Below the pieces are notes generated by a model that saw only the letters and a list, made by a program, of their open reading frames with translations, ran no database searches and was not told where the DNA came from. Below, piece by piece: positions 9,061 to 18,796 of a DNA stretch of 64,000 bases. The position numbers and the translations under genes are program-made. Origin of the DNA: Ramlibacter sp. (GTDB lineage Bacteria; Pseudomonadota; Gammaproteobacteria; Burkholderiales; Burkholderiaceae_C); assembly GCA_013815685.1 (NCBI GenBank), contig JACDFR010000010.1:1-64000 (forward strand), given 5' to 3'. Position 1 is the stretch's first letter. The number at the start of each line of letters is the position of its first letter.

Positions 9061-9930
9061 ATGAGCTGCTACACCCTAACGAGCGCCCAACGCATGGAAT
9101 TGAGAGAAAGTTATTCGAACATTCCCTCACCATACGATGACTATCCTGGGGCCTTATTTAGACTGCACAAAGCGTTTGGTTCTTCCTTGCCTGAAGACCT
9201 GCTACGTGACATTTTCCTTTTTGGCCGTGATCCAGCGAGTCCGGGCGTGATACTTATTGATGGCCTGCCTACTGATATTGAGCTACCTGTTACGCCGACT
9301 GCTGGCCAAATTCAATCCGGCCGCGCGACATTTGACAGCGAGAAAACCTTGCTTGGGCTCGCTCAATTGATGGGTACGCCCGTCGGATATCTCACCGAAA
9401 AGGATGGCAATCAAATCCATCACGTCGTACCTATGCCAGGGGGAGAATATACGCAGTCCAATCGCGGGTCCAAAGTATTTTTGGATTACCACAATGATTC
9501 GATGTACGACGACTCGTTGATCTTCAATTCGCATAATCCAGACTATTTGCTACTGCTGTGTCTGCGTCCTGATCGCGACGGTCAAGCAAAAACCCTCTAT
9601 GCGGATGCGCGTGATCTTTGTCAGGTTTTGGACAAGGACACATTGAATACTTTGCGCCAGCCCTGCTTCCGCATGGCGGCACCGAGCAACTATACGTTAT
9701 TGGTACGCGGGGAAAAGATATGGTCGCACCCAGTCCCGGTTCTTAGTGGTCCGCAGCGCCTGCCTGAAATCTATCTCGCCGCCAATGGCGTTGTCGGCAT
9801 TGATGGCAAGGCTGAAAAGGCGTTGCTTGCGCTGCAAGATGCCTGCGAGGTGGTGGGCGAGCGCAACGCTGTGTATCTTCACGCAGGGCAGGCCATGCTG
9901 ATCAACAATCGCAAGGCGAAGGAGGCATGA
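9061..9930 (+). pseudogene. Clavaminate-synthase/asparagine-oxygenase-like dioxygenase, 3'-truncated
   Basis: The 289-residue product resembles Fe(II)/2-oxoglutarate amino-acid hydroxylases of the TauD/clavaminate synthase group (AsnO, VioC). The first iron ligands are visible as H144-N-D146 in LDYHNDSMYDD. The sequence ends abruptly in LHAGQAMLINNRKAKEA. Relatives continue from NNRxA into HGR, which supplies the distal iron-binding His and the 2-oxoglutarate-binding Arg, so the enzyme should be inactive. The break coincides with the cut end of the LysR gene. Originally it probably hydroxylated the amino acid made by this operon (inference). Confidence 0.8.
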
Positions 9931-10255
9931 ATGCGTGAGCGATGAGATCCATTGCGGCAGATACGTCGCTGTATACCAGCCTGCCGTTGTCTGTTAATTC
10001 CAGCCCTTGATTCGACTGTAAAAACAGCTTGCGACCAATGAATTCCTCTAGCACGCGCATCTGCTGGTTGATCGCGGATGGCGTTACATTTAATTCACGT
10101 GCTGCGCGTGTTTGGGAACCTAGTCGTGCCACCGTCTCAAATACCTTTACTGAATTCAGAGGCGGAAGCACCCTCCGTATCTTTCGAATGGACTTTAATG
10201 GTGCGTCTACATCAATCCACATAAATTCAGCCCCCTGATTTGGAAATTGCCGCAT
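9902..10255 (-). pseudogene. LysR-type regulator, N-terminal DNA-binding part only
   Basis: The frame encodes 117 residues, whereas LysR regulators have about 300. The GcvA-like winged-helix start is clear: LPPLNSVKVFETVARLGSQT, AARELNVTPSAINQQMRVLE, then GRKLFLQSNQGLELTDNGRL. After MDLIAHA, near base 9937, the reading frame enters the antisense of the truncated dioxygenase and stops. The effector-binding domain is missing. It points toward the operon end, so it may once have regulated the block. The start could be 10255 or the internal ATG at 10222. Confidence 0.82.
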
Positions 10256-10730
10256 TGATCCACTCGGATTGTCTAGTGGTTGCGCGGGATGCGAAAAAAT
10301 AAGCCCATTTACCTCACAGTGTCGAGTTCTGCCTTGCCTTACTTGCCTAGGCCGCAGCGTTCGAGCCTAGATTAGCTCCTCCGCGTATGCGCGGCTGGCC
10401 TTGACTTCCAATCCCGCGGACAGAGAATGGCTTGCTTCTCAAGCCGATGATTGAACTTGCCCCTGTCGTCGGCCGCCGAGCGGTTCGTCAAGCCGCTGGA
10501 GACTCCTGAAAACTACCGCACCTGCTGGCTGTGTGAAATAATTGCCAAATGCGAGACCTGATGGCCCTGTTGCGGGCTGGGTGTGCCCCTCCCTGCAAGC
10601 TCACCTTTACCCGCAATGTGCGTGTCTCTGGCGCGCTCTGCCTGCAGGGCGAGGAGCGGCCCGTGTTCCTGTTCGGGGATGCGGTCAGCTCGGGCGAGGG
10701 CGCAATCGGGTATGTCCGCGCGGAGGGAGG
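10256..10730. other. Boundary region between the two accessory blocks
   Basis: No convincing complete gene. Composition changes from mixed/AT-rich (about 10256-10370) to GC-rich from about 10470. A 61-codon frame (10549-10734) begins MRDLMALLRAGCAPPCKLTF and ends in GAIGYVRAEGG. Its stop overlaps the ATG of the following thioesterase as ATGA. It may be the tail of a truncated upstream gene of the NRPS operon; no family is recognised. Confidence 0.45.
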
Positions 10731-11522
10731 ATGACAAGCGAGCTCGATGCGGACACCGCCGTCGAGGAGGTCGCCCCCGGGCGTTTCCGCGCCTGGATCA
10801 CGGACCGGTGGAACCTGGGCGCCGCTCCCAACGGCGGGTACCTCTCCATGATCGCAACCCGCGCGATCACAGCCTCGTTGTCGCACCCCGACCCGTTCAG
10901 CGTGACGACCCACTTTCTCCGGATGGCAAAACCCGGAGAGGCCTTCGTGGAGGTCGAGCGGGTCCGGGATGGCAAGCACCACGCGACCGTCGAGGCGCGG
11001 CTCATCCAGGACGGGGCCGAGATCCTGCGCACCATCGCCGTGCTTGGAGACCTGACAAAGATCGAGGGGCCGACCCACGTGACCTTACCTGCGCCCGCGC
11101 TCTCTTGGGATGAGTGCACCGCTGGGTGGCCCGCGCCGCATCTGGCCGCGATCAGCGGACGGCTGGAAGTCCGCCTGGCGCCGGGGACGACGAGCTGGCT
11201 CGACCAGACCCACTCCGAGCGCGCCGAGCTGGGCGGCTGGATCCGCCTGCAGGATGGACGAGCGCCCGACGCGCTTTCCCTCGTCTTCTTCGCCGACGTG
11301 TTGCCGCCCCCAGTCCTCAACCTGTCGATCGTGCAGACGCGGTGGGTGCCGACGTTGGAGTTGACGGTGCACGTGCGGGCGCGCCCCTCCCCCGGTTGGC
11401 TGTACGCATGGTTCCGAACGCGCGCGCTGTCGCGCGGGTACCTCGAATCGGACGGCGAGCTGTGGGACTCGACCGGCAGCCTGGTCGCGATGTCGCGTCA
11501 GCTCGCCCGCCTGAACCGGTGA
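10731..11522 (+). CDS. Acyl-CoA thioesterase-like double-hotdog protein
   Basis: The 263-residue product matches the TesB-like thioesterase family: GRFRAWITDRWNLGAAPNGG then YLSMIATRAI, a first hotdog with FLRMAKPGEAFVEVE, and a second with a D-rich AELGGWIRLQDGRAPDAL loop. Such proteins hydrolyse acyl-CoA or acyl-carrier thioesters in the cytoplasm. The ATG at 10731 follows GGAGGGAGG and overlaps the stop of a short upstream frame. It precedes the NRPS gene by about 200 bases on the same strand. It could supply or edit acyl groups for the synthetase, an inference from position only. Confidence 0.72.
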   Translation: MTSELDADTAVEEVAPGRFRAWITDRWNLGAAPNGGYLSMIATRAITASLSHPDPFSVTTHFLRMAKPGEAFVEVERVRDGKHHATVEARLIQDGAEILRTIAVLGDLTKIEGPTHVTLPAPALSWDECTAGWPAPHLAAISGRLEVRLAPGTTSWLDQTHSERAELGGWIRLQDGRAPDALSLVFFADVLPPPVLNLSIVQTRWVPTLELTVHVRARPSPGWLYAWFRTRALSRGYLESDGELWDSTGSLVAMSRQLARLNR

Positions 11523-11670
11523 CTGCTGGTATTTCATCCCCGATTTTGCGGGGGTCGGCGTAGATCGCCGACCTGGTGAGCACCTGAGCGCGGTTCGTGC
11601 TGCATGGAGCTTTTTCATGTCCGAGGGCACAGAAAGCGGCTTCCTGCGGCTCCCAGCGAGCCCCTGCGGC

Positions 11671-11735
11671 AACTCATGGCGCAGCGATTTTCACACTATT
11701 GCTCTACTCCTGCAAATCGAGGATCATTATGAGCG
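11671..11735 (+). promoter_or_regulatory. Shared leader element, copy 1 (NRPS gene)
   Basis: This sequence matches base for base, with few differences, the reverse strand of 21711-21778. Shared parts are ATGGCGC-GCGATTTTCAC, TGCTC, CCTGC-AAAT-GAG and ATCA-T. The last part supplies the GAGGA ribosome site and the ATG of the NRPS gene. It could be an operator, a promoter/leader copied within the cluster, or a translational control element. Confidence 0.6.
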
Positions 11736-14700
11736 TGAGTCGACCTCTCCTCCACAACCAGCTGCTCGCGTGGATTGGCCAGTCGTACTACGGAGACGCG
11801 CCGCTGTACAACGTCCCCCTCGCGTACTGGTTCGACGGGCCCCTGGATCTATTGAAGTTTACCTGTGCCTTCGACCTCGTCGTCCGGCACTGTGACACGT
11901 TGCGCCTCTCCATCGACGAGTCGGATGGCGTGTTCCGACAGGTCGTCTCGCCAGAGGGGTCCGGCTCGTGCGACCTCATGGACGTGAGCGACCAGCCCGA
12001 TCCGCTCCGGGCGGCCCGCCAGGTGCTGACCGCTCGCGCGGGCAAGGTGTTCCGGCCCAACGCGCCGCTGTTCGACGCGTGTATCGTCCGGCTCTCGCCC
12101 ACGCGCCACGTCTGGCTGCTCAATCAGCACCACTGCATCACGGACGCCGTCACCAACCTCCGGCTCTACGACTGTGTTCGCCGCGCCTACGCTGGAGAGA
12201 GCGCCTCCGAGATCTTCGCGGATCAGCCCAGCTTCATCGATTACGTCGACTACGTGCTCGCCCGAACCGCTCCCGACGAGACCCGCGGGCGCCCACGGTC
12301 CGAGGCAGTGGAGCAGTTCGCGCCGTTCGGGAGCGGAGCGCCCGACGACGACCACCGCGCCGTTCGGATCAACGAGCCGTTCGGACGTGCCGAGACCCAA
12401 GCGCTGCTTGCGCGGGCGCGCTCTGCCGAGTGCTTTCTGCACAGCGAGGACGCGACCCTCCTCAACCTGTTCGTGGCCGCGACAGCCATCCTGGCCCACA
12501 AGCTCCAGGGAGAGAGCCAGGTGGCGCTCGCCACGCCGCTGCGCAACCGCAACGTCGCCGCGTTCCGGGAGGTGCCCGGGCTGATGATGTCGATGCTGCC
12601 GGTCGGCATCGGCATCGACAGCTCCATGACACTCGGCGAGCTCTACCGCGGTGTCGTCGCATCGATGCGACACGCGCTCAAGAACCGTACCGAGGTGGTC
12701 GCCAACTCGGCGGAGCGCAGGCTCTACGATCTCGTGGTCAACCTGCCGACCCACAGCTACCCGGCCTTCGCGGGCCTGCCTGTCCAGGTGGAGCGCCTCT
12801 GCAGCGGAGCGCAAGGGGAAGCGCTCCATCTGCTGTTCCATCGCTACAACGACGCCGACAACTTCACCTTCGAATTCACGTTCAAGACCAGCCTGTTCTC
12901 CGAGGCTCAGCGGCAGCGTGTCATCGGGTACTTCCGGCGCATCGTGCTGGCACTGGCCTCGGACCTCTCGCAACGGGTCGGGGAACTCGACGTGCTCTCT
13001 CCCCAAGAGCGAGCGCGCCTGCTTGCCTGGTCGGGTCGAGGAAATCCCCGCTTTCCGACCACGACCTACGCTCGCGATCTGTTCCGGCAGCGACGGGCCG
13101 AGGCCCCGGACTCGATCCTCGCTTCGACCGACGATCGGTTCTTGAGCACAGACTACGTCGCGCAGCGAGCTTCGCAGCTGCTGGACCAGCTCGACTCCGC
13201 TGAGGGCGAGCACATGGGCCTGCTGCTCGACGAGGGGCCTGAGCTGCTCATCGGCATGGTCGCGGCGCTGGAGGCCGGCCTGCCGCTGGTGCCGTTAAGC
13301 TCGCGCAACTCGGACGAGCGGCTCGCCGCGATTGTGCAGGAAGCAGCGGTCTCCGTGATCGTCACGGACGAGCACCACCTTCCGCAGGCCCGAGCGCTGC
13401 AGCAGACCGCGCCGGAGGTCCTGCGCATCGCCCAGCTCGACGCCGCCGGCGAGCCCCGGCCGGCCGCGCGATGGACCCCCGGCCTGGACGACTTCGCGTA
13501 CATCGTCTGCACCTCGGGCTCCACGGGCCGCCCGAAGGCGGTGCCGCTCACCCACGCCAACCTGTCGGCCATGTTGCTGTGGACCCGCGACCACTTCGGG
13601 CTGGGGCCCCACACCCGGACGCTGCAGACGCTCTCGTTCGGCTTCGACTTCGGAGTCTACGAGGTGATGACCACGGTCCTAAGCGGCGGTGTCATCGTCT
13701 TTCCGGGCCGCGAGGTGCTGCTCGACCCCAAACAGGGGCGTGCCTTCCTCACGGCGCTGTGCATCGACAACATCAACCTCACCCCGACGCTGGCGAGCGC
13801 CCTGTTCTCCGCGGACCCATGGCCCAACGCGCTGCGCACGATGCATCTGGGGGGAGAGGCGGTCACGGCCGACCTGGTCCGGAGCATCGAGCGCAGCGCC
13901 GGCGAAGGGTGTGCCATCAACAACGGCTACGGCCCCACCGAGGTCACGGTCAACAGCTCGATGACCCGGGTCCGCGCGCGGGACCTGGTGGACGACAGCG
14001 TGTCCATCGGGTTTCCGACGGCCAATAACGGGCTGTGGGTGGTCGATCCCCAGAGCGACCTCGTTGCCACCGAGGTCACGGGCGAGCTGTGGATCACCGG
14101 CACGGGCATTACGCCGGGCTACCTGGACCGGCCCGCCCAGACGGCCCTGGTGCTCCGCCCGTTCGCGGAAGGCGGGCCGGGAGCGAGGGCCTACGCCACA
14201 GGGGACCGCGTCCGGCACGGACCGGACGGGTCGCTGCAGTTCCTTGGCCGTGTCGACACCCAGGTCAAGGTGCGGGGCTTCCGGGTCGAACCAGGCGAGA
14301 TCGAAGCGATCCTGTCGTCTCACCTCGCGGTGCGGGATGCGGTGGTGGTCGCGCGGGGCGCCGGGGCGGAACGCCGCCTGTTCGCCTACGTCGTCCCGCG
14401 GGACTCTTCGCTGACCACGGCCCAACTACACGCTCACGCGCAGCAGCGCTTGCCCGACTACATGGTGCCCACTGCCTTCGCACTCGTGGACGCGCTCCCG
14501 GTGACGGCGAGCGGGAAGGTCGATCGGAAGGCGCTCCCCGCCATCGAGCTGCAGCCTCGGGACGCGGCTGCCACGGTTGCTCCAAGGAGCCCCGACGAGC
14601 GCGCGGTCACGGGCATCCTGCAGGAAGCCCTGCACCTCGACCACCTCGGCGTGCATGACAACTTCTTCGAGTTGGGCGGACACTCGCTCATCGCCGCCAC

Positions 14701-17700
14701 CGTGATCGCGCGGATCCGCGAGTCGATGGGCATTGCTCTGTCTCTCCGCACCGTGTTCGAGACGCCGACGGCCGAGGGGATCGCAGCCGCGGTGGGCCGG
14801 ACCCGCGGGACAGCCACTGATCGGCCGAGCTTGACAGTGCTGGCGTCGCAGGAGTCCGAGCGGTTCGAGCCGTTCCCGCTGACGCCGCTACAGCAGGCCT
14901 ATTGCATCGGGAGGACCGGAGATTTCGAGCTCTCGACGACCGCAGCCTTCTTCCGCGTCCAGCAGGTCGAGGGGCTCGACGTGCCACGGCTGGAGCGCGC
15001 GATCCGCGCGCTCATCGAGCGACACGACGCGCTGCGTCTGGTCGTGTTCTCGGACGACGAGCAGAGAATCCTGCCGTCCCCCCCGCAGTTCGTCCTGCCG
15101 GTGCAGGACCTGCGCGGCCTGCCGGCCGACGCCGTGGACGCGGCCATCGAGGCCACCCAGCGTGAGATGCGGGACGAGCATCGCTCTCCGCGTCACTGGC
15201 CGTTGTGGGAGGTCAGCGTCCTTCGCCTGTCGGAGCGACAGTACCAGGTCCACATCCGCGTCGAGCTGCTGCTGATGGACGGTCGGTCGCTGCAGACCAT
15301 CGCCGCCGAGCTTCTCCGGCTGTACGTCGATCCGGGGGCCGCGCTCCCCGAGCTCCACCTCTCGCTGCGCGATTACGTCAGGACGGTGTCGGCCCTGCGC
15401 GCGGACGCGGAGGCGTCCGCCGCAGATCGGCAATATTGGAGCCACCGCCTCGCGGGCCTTCCGTACGGTCCTGAGCTCCCGCTCGCGCCCGGTCGCAGCC
15501 TGCCTCGTCAATCTCGGTTCTTCCGGCGGAGGGTCCGGCTCGACGCGGGCACCTGGAGGCGGCTCGGCGAGCGCGCGCAGGCGCACGGTCTGCCTCCGAG
15601 CGCCACCATCCTCGGGGCCTATGCGGCGTGCATCGCGCGGTGGAGCCCCAACTCCCGGTTCCTGCTGACGGTGCTCAGCAGCCGGCGGGTGCCGGCCCAC
15701 CCCGAGGTCGACCGGCTGGTGGGGTGCTTTACCGAGACGGTGCTGCTCGAGGTCGATTGGAGCGATGGCTCGTTCCTGGAGCGGACCCGGCGCGCGCAGG
15801 CACAGCTGTGGCAGGACCTGGATCATGCGCTGGTGAGTGGCGTGGAGGTGCTCCGCGACCTGAAGCGCGCGCGGGGCACTTCGGCGACCATCCTGTCACC
15901 GGTGGTGCTGGCCAACAACATCGGCCACGCCACCCGCGTCGACTACCAAGACCCTGCGCTCCCGCCGCTAAGCCCGCTGCCGATGTCGAGCAGCCTGCAG
16001 ACGCCGCAGGTGCTGCTTGACCACCAGATCTTCGAGTTTGCCGACGGCTCGCTCCTGCTCAATTGGGACACCGTGGACGACGCGTTCCCGCCGGGGATGC
16101 CCGAGGCGATGCTCGCCCACTACTGCGCCTTGCTCGAGGCGCTGGCGGTTGACGCGGCCGAGTGGCACCGAGTCTCGCCCGGCCGGCTGTCCGACGACCA
16201 GCTCCGTGAGCGCGAGCGGCTCAACCGCACGACCGCACCGCCTACCGCCCACACCCTGTTCACGCTGTTCGCGGAGCAGGCGAACGCGCACCCCGAGAGG
16301 GTCGCCGTCCTGACCTCGGAGGAGACCCTCACCTACGGGCAGCTCCGCAAAGCAGCCAACGCGCTGGCGTCCACACTTCGGCAGCGCGACGTGCGCCGCG
16401 GAGAGCTCGTCGCGGTCGTCATGGAGAAGGGCTGGGAACAGGTCGTGGCCACGCTCGCGATCCTGCAGTGTGGAGGCGCGTACATGCCCGTCAGCGCCGA
16501 ACTCCCCGAGGAGCGCCTGTCCTACCTGCTCCGCCATGGTCAGGTCCGGATCGCGCTTACGCAGCCAGACGTCGCGGCGCGGACCCCGTGGCCGGGGGAG
16601 GTGGCGCCGATCGTGGTGGACGCATCGCTGTTCGCGCGGCCCTCCGAGCCCATCGAGGTCGAGACGGACCGCTCCGACCTCGCATACGTGATCTACACCT
16701 CCGGATCGACGGGCCTTCCCAAGGGGGTCATGATCGACCATGCGGGCGCGGTCAACACCGTGCTCGACGTCAATCGCCGCTTCGGAATCACCGCCACCGA
16801 TCGCCTGTTCGCGCTCTCCGAGCTGACGTTCGACCTGTCGGTCCACGACATCTTCGGCTCGCTCGCGGCCGGCGCGGCGCTCGTGCTTCCCAGCAAGGCG
16901 CAGTCGCGGGATCCGGCGGTGTGGTGCGACCTGATGCGGGAGCACCGCGTGACGGTCTGGAACTCGGTGCCGGCGCTGATGGATCTGCTGGTCGACCACG
17001 TGGAGCGAACGGGCGAGCGCCGCGGCCTGGTCCTCCGGATGGTGATGATGAGCGGGGACTGGATCGCCGTTCCCCTCCCTGACCGGATCCGGAGGCTGTG
17101 GCCCGAAGCCGCCATCATCAGCCTCGGTGGCGCCACCGAGGCATCGATCTGGTCGATCTTCTATCTCATCGGCCGGGTCGACCCGACCTGGAAGAGCGTG
17201 CCGTACGGGCGGCCGCTGACCAACCAGACCATCCACGTGCTCGACCAGGCGTTCGAGCCCTGTCCGGTCTGGGTGCCCGGCGACCTGTACATCGGCGGCG
17301 GGGGAGTGGCGCTGGGCTACTTGCGAGACGAAGCCAAGACGCGCGCGAGCTTCCTCGTACACCCGGTGACCGGGGAGCGCCTGTACCGGACGGGCGACCA
17401 CGGCCGATATCTACCCGACGGCGATGTCGAGTTCCTCGGGCGCACGGACCAGCAGGTGAAGATCCAGGGCTACCGGATCGAGCTCGGAGAGATCGAGTCG
17501 GCGCTCGCCAGACACCCCGCCGTCCGTGACGTCGTGGTTCTCGCGAGGAGCTCCGGCGCGCGGGCGGGGAAGTACCTGGCCGCCTACGTCATCCTTCATC
17601 ACCCGGTCGATTCCGCGGACCTCGAGCGAGCCATGCAGGAGCGCCTGCCCAGGTACATGGTGCCCTCCGTGTACGTGTTCATGGACACGTTCCCGCTGTC

Positions 17701-18796
17701 CCCCAACGGCAAGGTCGATCGGTTGGCTTTTCCCGACCCACACGCCGGACCGCCCGCCGCGCACTCGGCCGAGGGTCCGAGGGACGAGGTGGAGCGCGAG
17801 GTCCTGACCGCGTGGCGAGCGGTCCTGGACACCGGCACGATCGGCATTCACGACGACTTCTTCGCGATGGGCGGCAACTCGCTGATCGCTCTGCGCCTGC
17901 TCGGCCGAATCCGCGATAGGTTCGACCGCGATCTCACCTTGTCCAGCCTTCTGGAGCAAGGGACGGTCGCCAAGCAGGCCCGGATCATCCGGGACCGGCT
18001 GGAGGCGACCTCCTCCCCCGTCGTCACCCTGCGCGACCGGGGAGAGGCGCCCATCTTTTGTGTCCACCCGGTCGGGGGAAGCGCTCTGTGCTACGCGGAG
18101 CTCGCGAAGTCCCTCGACGGGTTCTCGGTGTTCGGGATCCAGGCAGTGGGCCTGCGGTCGATCCCCGAGATGGCGTCTCGCTACCTGGCGGACGTCGTCG
18201 CGAAGCGACCTCGAGGGCCGCTGGCCTTCGTCGGCTGGTCGATGGGGGGGGCTATCGCCTACGAGATGGCGAGGCAGGCGTTGGACAGTGGGGCGTCCGT
18301 CGCCCTCGTGGCGGCGATCGATTCGGCGGCGCCCGGCGTGTACCGCCAGAACCTCGAGCCCGCCGCGCTCCTTGCCTGGTTCGCCCGCGATCTGGCGGCC
18401 ATCAGCGGTCGGCCGATGTCGCTGCGCACCGAGGGAGAGCTCGCCCGCTTCGACTTCGACGGGCTCTACCGAGCCGCCACGGAGGCAGGGATCTTCGCCG
18501 GCGTGACCCGCGCGGAGGTCGCGCGGATCTACGAGGTCTTCTGTGTGAACGCCGAGGCGCTCGCCGCCTACGACCCGCCGCCGTGCGACGTCCCGATGCT
18601 GCTGATCCGGGGGGCGTCCAGCCGCGTGACCTCTGATGACGCCGAGGTCGGTTGGCGGCGTCTCGTGGGCGGTGGACTGTCGGTCGTCGAGCTCCCGGGC
18701 GATCACTACACGCTCGTGCAGGCTCCGTCGGCCAGGTCCGTCGCCGCCGAGCTCGACAAGCGACTGTCACTCGTCACCCAGGGAGCCTCAGCGTGA
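11729..18796 (+). CDS. Two-module non-ribosomal peptide synthetase (C-A-T-Cy-A-T-TE)
   Basis: The 2355-residue synthetase starts at ATG 11729 (GAGGA upstream). Domains: condensation about 5-430 with HHCITDA; adenylation 1 about 450-960 (TSGSTGRPKA, NGYGPTE); carrier 1 with Ser986 in GGHS; heterocyclization about 1045-1480 (FPLTPLQQAYCIGR; E1179-x4-D1184-x2-S1187; TPQVLLDHQ); adenylation 2 about 1500-2000 (TSGSTGLPKG, SGDW, GGATEASIWS); carrier 2 with Ser2051; thioesterase from about 2075 with GWSMGG (Ser2171) and GDHYTL. The Cy domain and the Cys-like pocket of A2 (about D-L-H-N-M-S-G-I-W) suggest thiazoline formation. The A1 pocket (about D-F-Y-N-H-G-G-V-N) is not a code I know. An N-terminal C domain suggests an acyl starter or an upstream partner. 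Confidence 0.93.
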   Translation: MSVSRPLLHNQLLAWIGQSYYGDAPLYNVPLAYWFDGPLDLLKFTCAFDLVVRHCDTLRLSIDESDGVFRQVVSPEGSGSCDLMDVSDQPDPLRAARQVLTARAGKVFRPNAPLFDACIVRLSPTRHVWLLNQHHCITDAVTNLRLYDCVRRAYAGESASEIFADQPSFIDYVDYVLARTAPDETRGRPRSEAVEQFAPFGSGAPDDDHRAVRINEPFGRAETQALLARARSAECFLHSEDATLLNLFVAATAILAHKLQGESQVALATPLRNRNVAAFREVPGLMMSMLPVGIGIDSSMTLGELYRGVVASMRHALKNRTEVVANSAERRLYDLVVNLPTHSYPAFAGLPVQVERLCSGAQGEALHLLFHRYNDADNFTFEFTFKTSLFSEAQRQRVIGYFRRIVLALASDLSQRVGELDVLSPQERARLLAWSGRGNPRFPTTTYARDLFRQRRAEAPDSILASTDDRFLSTDYVAQRASQLLDQLDSAEGEHMGLLLDEGPELLIGMVAALEAGLPLVPLSSRNSDERLAAIVQEAAVSVIVTDEHHLPQARALQQTAPEVLRIAQLDAAGEPRPAARWTPGLDDFAYIVCTSGSTGRPKAVPLTHANLSAMLLWTRDHFGLGPHTRTLQTLSFGFDFGVYEVMTTVLSGGVIVFPGREVLLDPKQGRAFLTALCIDNINLTPTLASALFSADPWPNALRTMHLGGEAVTADLVRSIERSAGEGCAINNGYGPTEVTVNSSMTRVRARDLVDDSVSIGFPTANNGLWVVDPQSDLVATEVTGELWITGTGITPGYLDRPAQTALVLRPFAEGGPGARAYATGDRVRHGPDGSLQFLGRVDTQVKVRGFRVEPGEIEAILSSHLAVRDAVVVARGAGAERRLFAYVVPRDSSLTTAQLHAHAQQRLPDYMVPTAFALVDALPVTASGKVDRKALPAIELQPRDAAATVAPRSPDERAVTGILQEALHLDHLGVHDNFFELGGHSLIAATVIARIRESMGIALSLRTVFETPTAEGIAAAVGRTRGTATDRPSLTVLASQESERFEPFPLTPLQQAYCIGRTGDFELSTTAAFFRVQQVEGLDVPRLERAIRALIERHDALRLVVFSDDEQRILPSPPQFVLPVQDLRGLPADAVDAAIEATQREMRDEHRSPRHWPLWEVSVLRLSERQYQVHIRVELLLMDGRSLQTIAAELLRLYVDPGAALPELHLSLRDYVRTVSALRADAEASAADRQYWSHRLAGLPYGPELPLAPGRSLPRQSRFFRRRVRLDAGTWRRLGERAQAHGLPPSATILGAYAACIARWSPNSRFLLTVLSSRRVPAHPEVDRLVGCFTETVLLEVDWSDGSFLERTRRAQAQLWQDLDHALVSGVEVLRDLKRARGTSATILSPVVLANNIGHATRVDYQDPALPPLSPLPMSSSLQTPQVLLDHQIFEFADGSLLLNWDTVDDAFPPGMPEAMLAHYCALLEALAVDAAEWHRVSPGRLSDDQLRERERLNRTTAPPTAHTLFTLFAEQANAHPERVAVLTSEETLTYGQLRKAANALASTLRQRDVRRGELVAVVMEKGWEQVVATLAILQCGGAYMPVSAELPEERLSYLLRHGQVRIALTQPDVAARTPWPGEVAPIVVDASLFARPSEPIEVETDRSDLAYVIYTSGSTGLPKGVMIDHAGAVNTVLDVNRRFGITATDRLFALSELTFDLSVHDIFGSLAAGAALVLPSKAQSRDPAVWCDLMREHRVTVWNSVPALMDLLVDHVERTGERRGLVLRMVMMSGDWIAVPLPDRIRRLWPEAAIISLGGATEASIWSIFYLIGRVDPTWKSVPYGRPLTNQTIHVLDQAFEPCPVWVPGDLYIGGGGVALGYLRDEAKTRASFLVHPVTGERLYRTGDHGRYLPDGDVEFLGRTDQQVKIQGYRIELGEIESALARHPAVRDVVVLARSSGARAGKYLAAYVILHHPVDSADLERAMQERLPRYMVPSVYVFMDTFPLSPNGKVDRLAFPDPHAGPPAAHSAEGPRDEVEREVLTAWRAVLDTGTIGIHDDFFAMGGNSLIALRLLGRIRDRFDRDLTLSSLLEQGTVAKQARIIRDRLEATSSPVVTLRDRGEAPIFCVHPVGGSALCYAELAKSLDGFSVFGIQAVGLRSIPEMASRYLADVVAKRPRGPLAFVGWSMGGAIAYEMARQALDSGASVALVAAIDSAAPGVYRQNLEPAALLAWFARDLAAISGRPMSLRTEGELARFDFDGLYRAATEAGIFAGVTRAEVARIYEVFCVNAEALAAYDPPPCDVPMLLIRGASSRVTSDDAEVGWRRLVGGGLSVVELPGDHYTLVQAPSARSVAAELDKRLSLVTQGASA

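Noticed and set aside
11849..18706. Long minus-strand frames inside the NRPS gene (for example 11849-13213, 15968-17401, 17411-18706)
   Set aside because: They are antisense shadows caused by high GC at third codon positions; no domain or start signal is recognisable.
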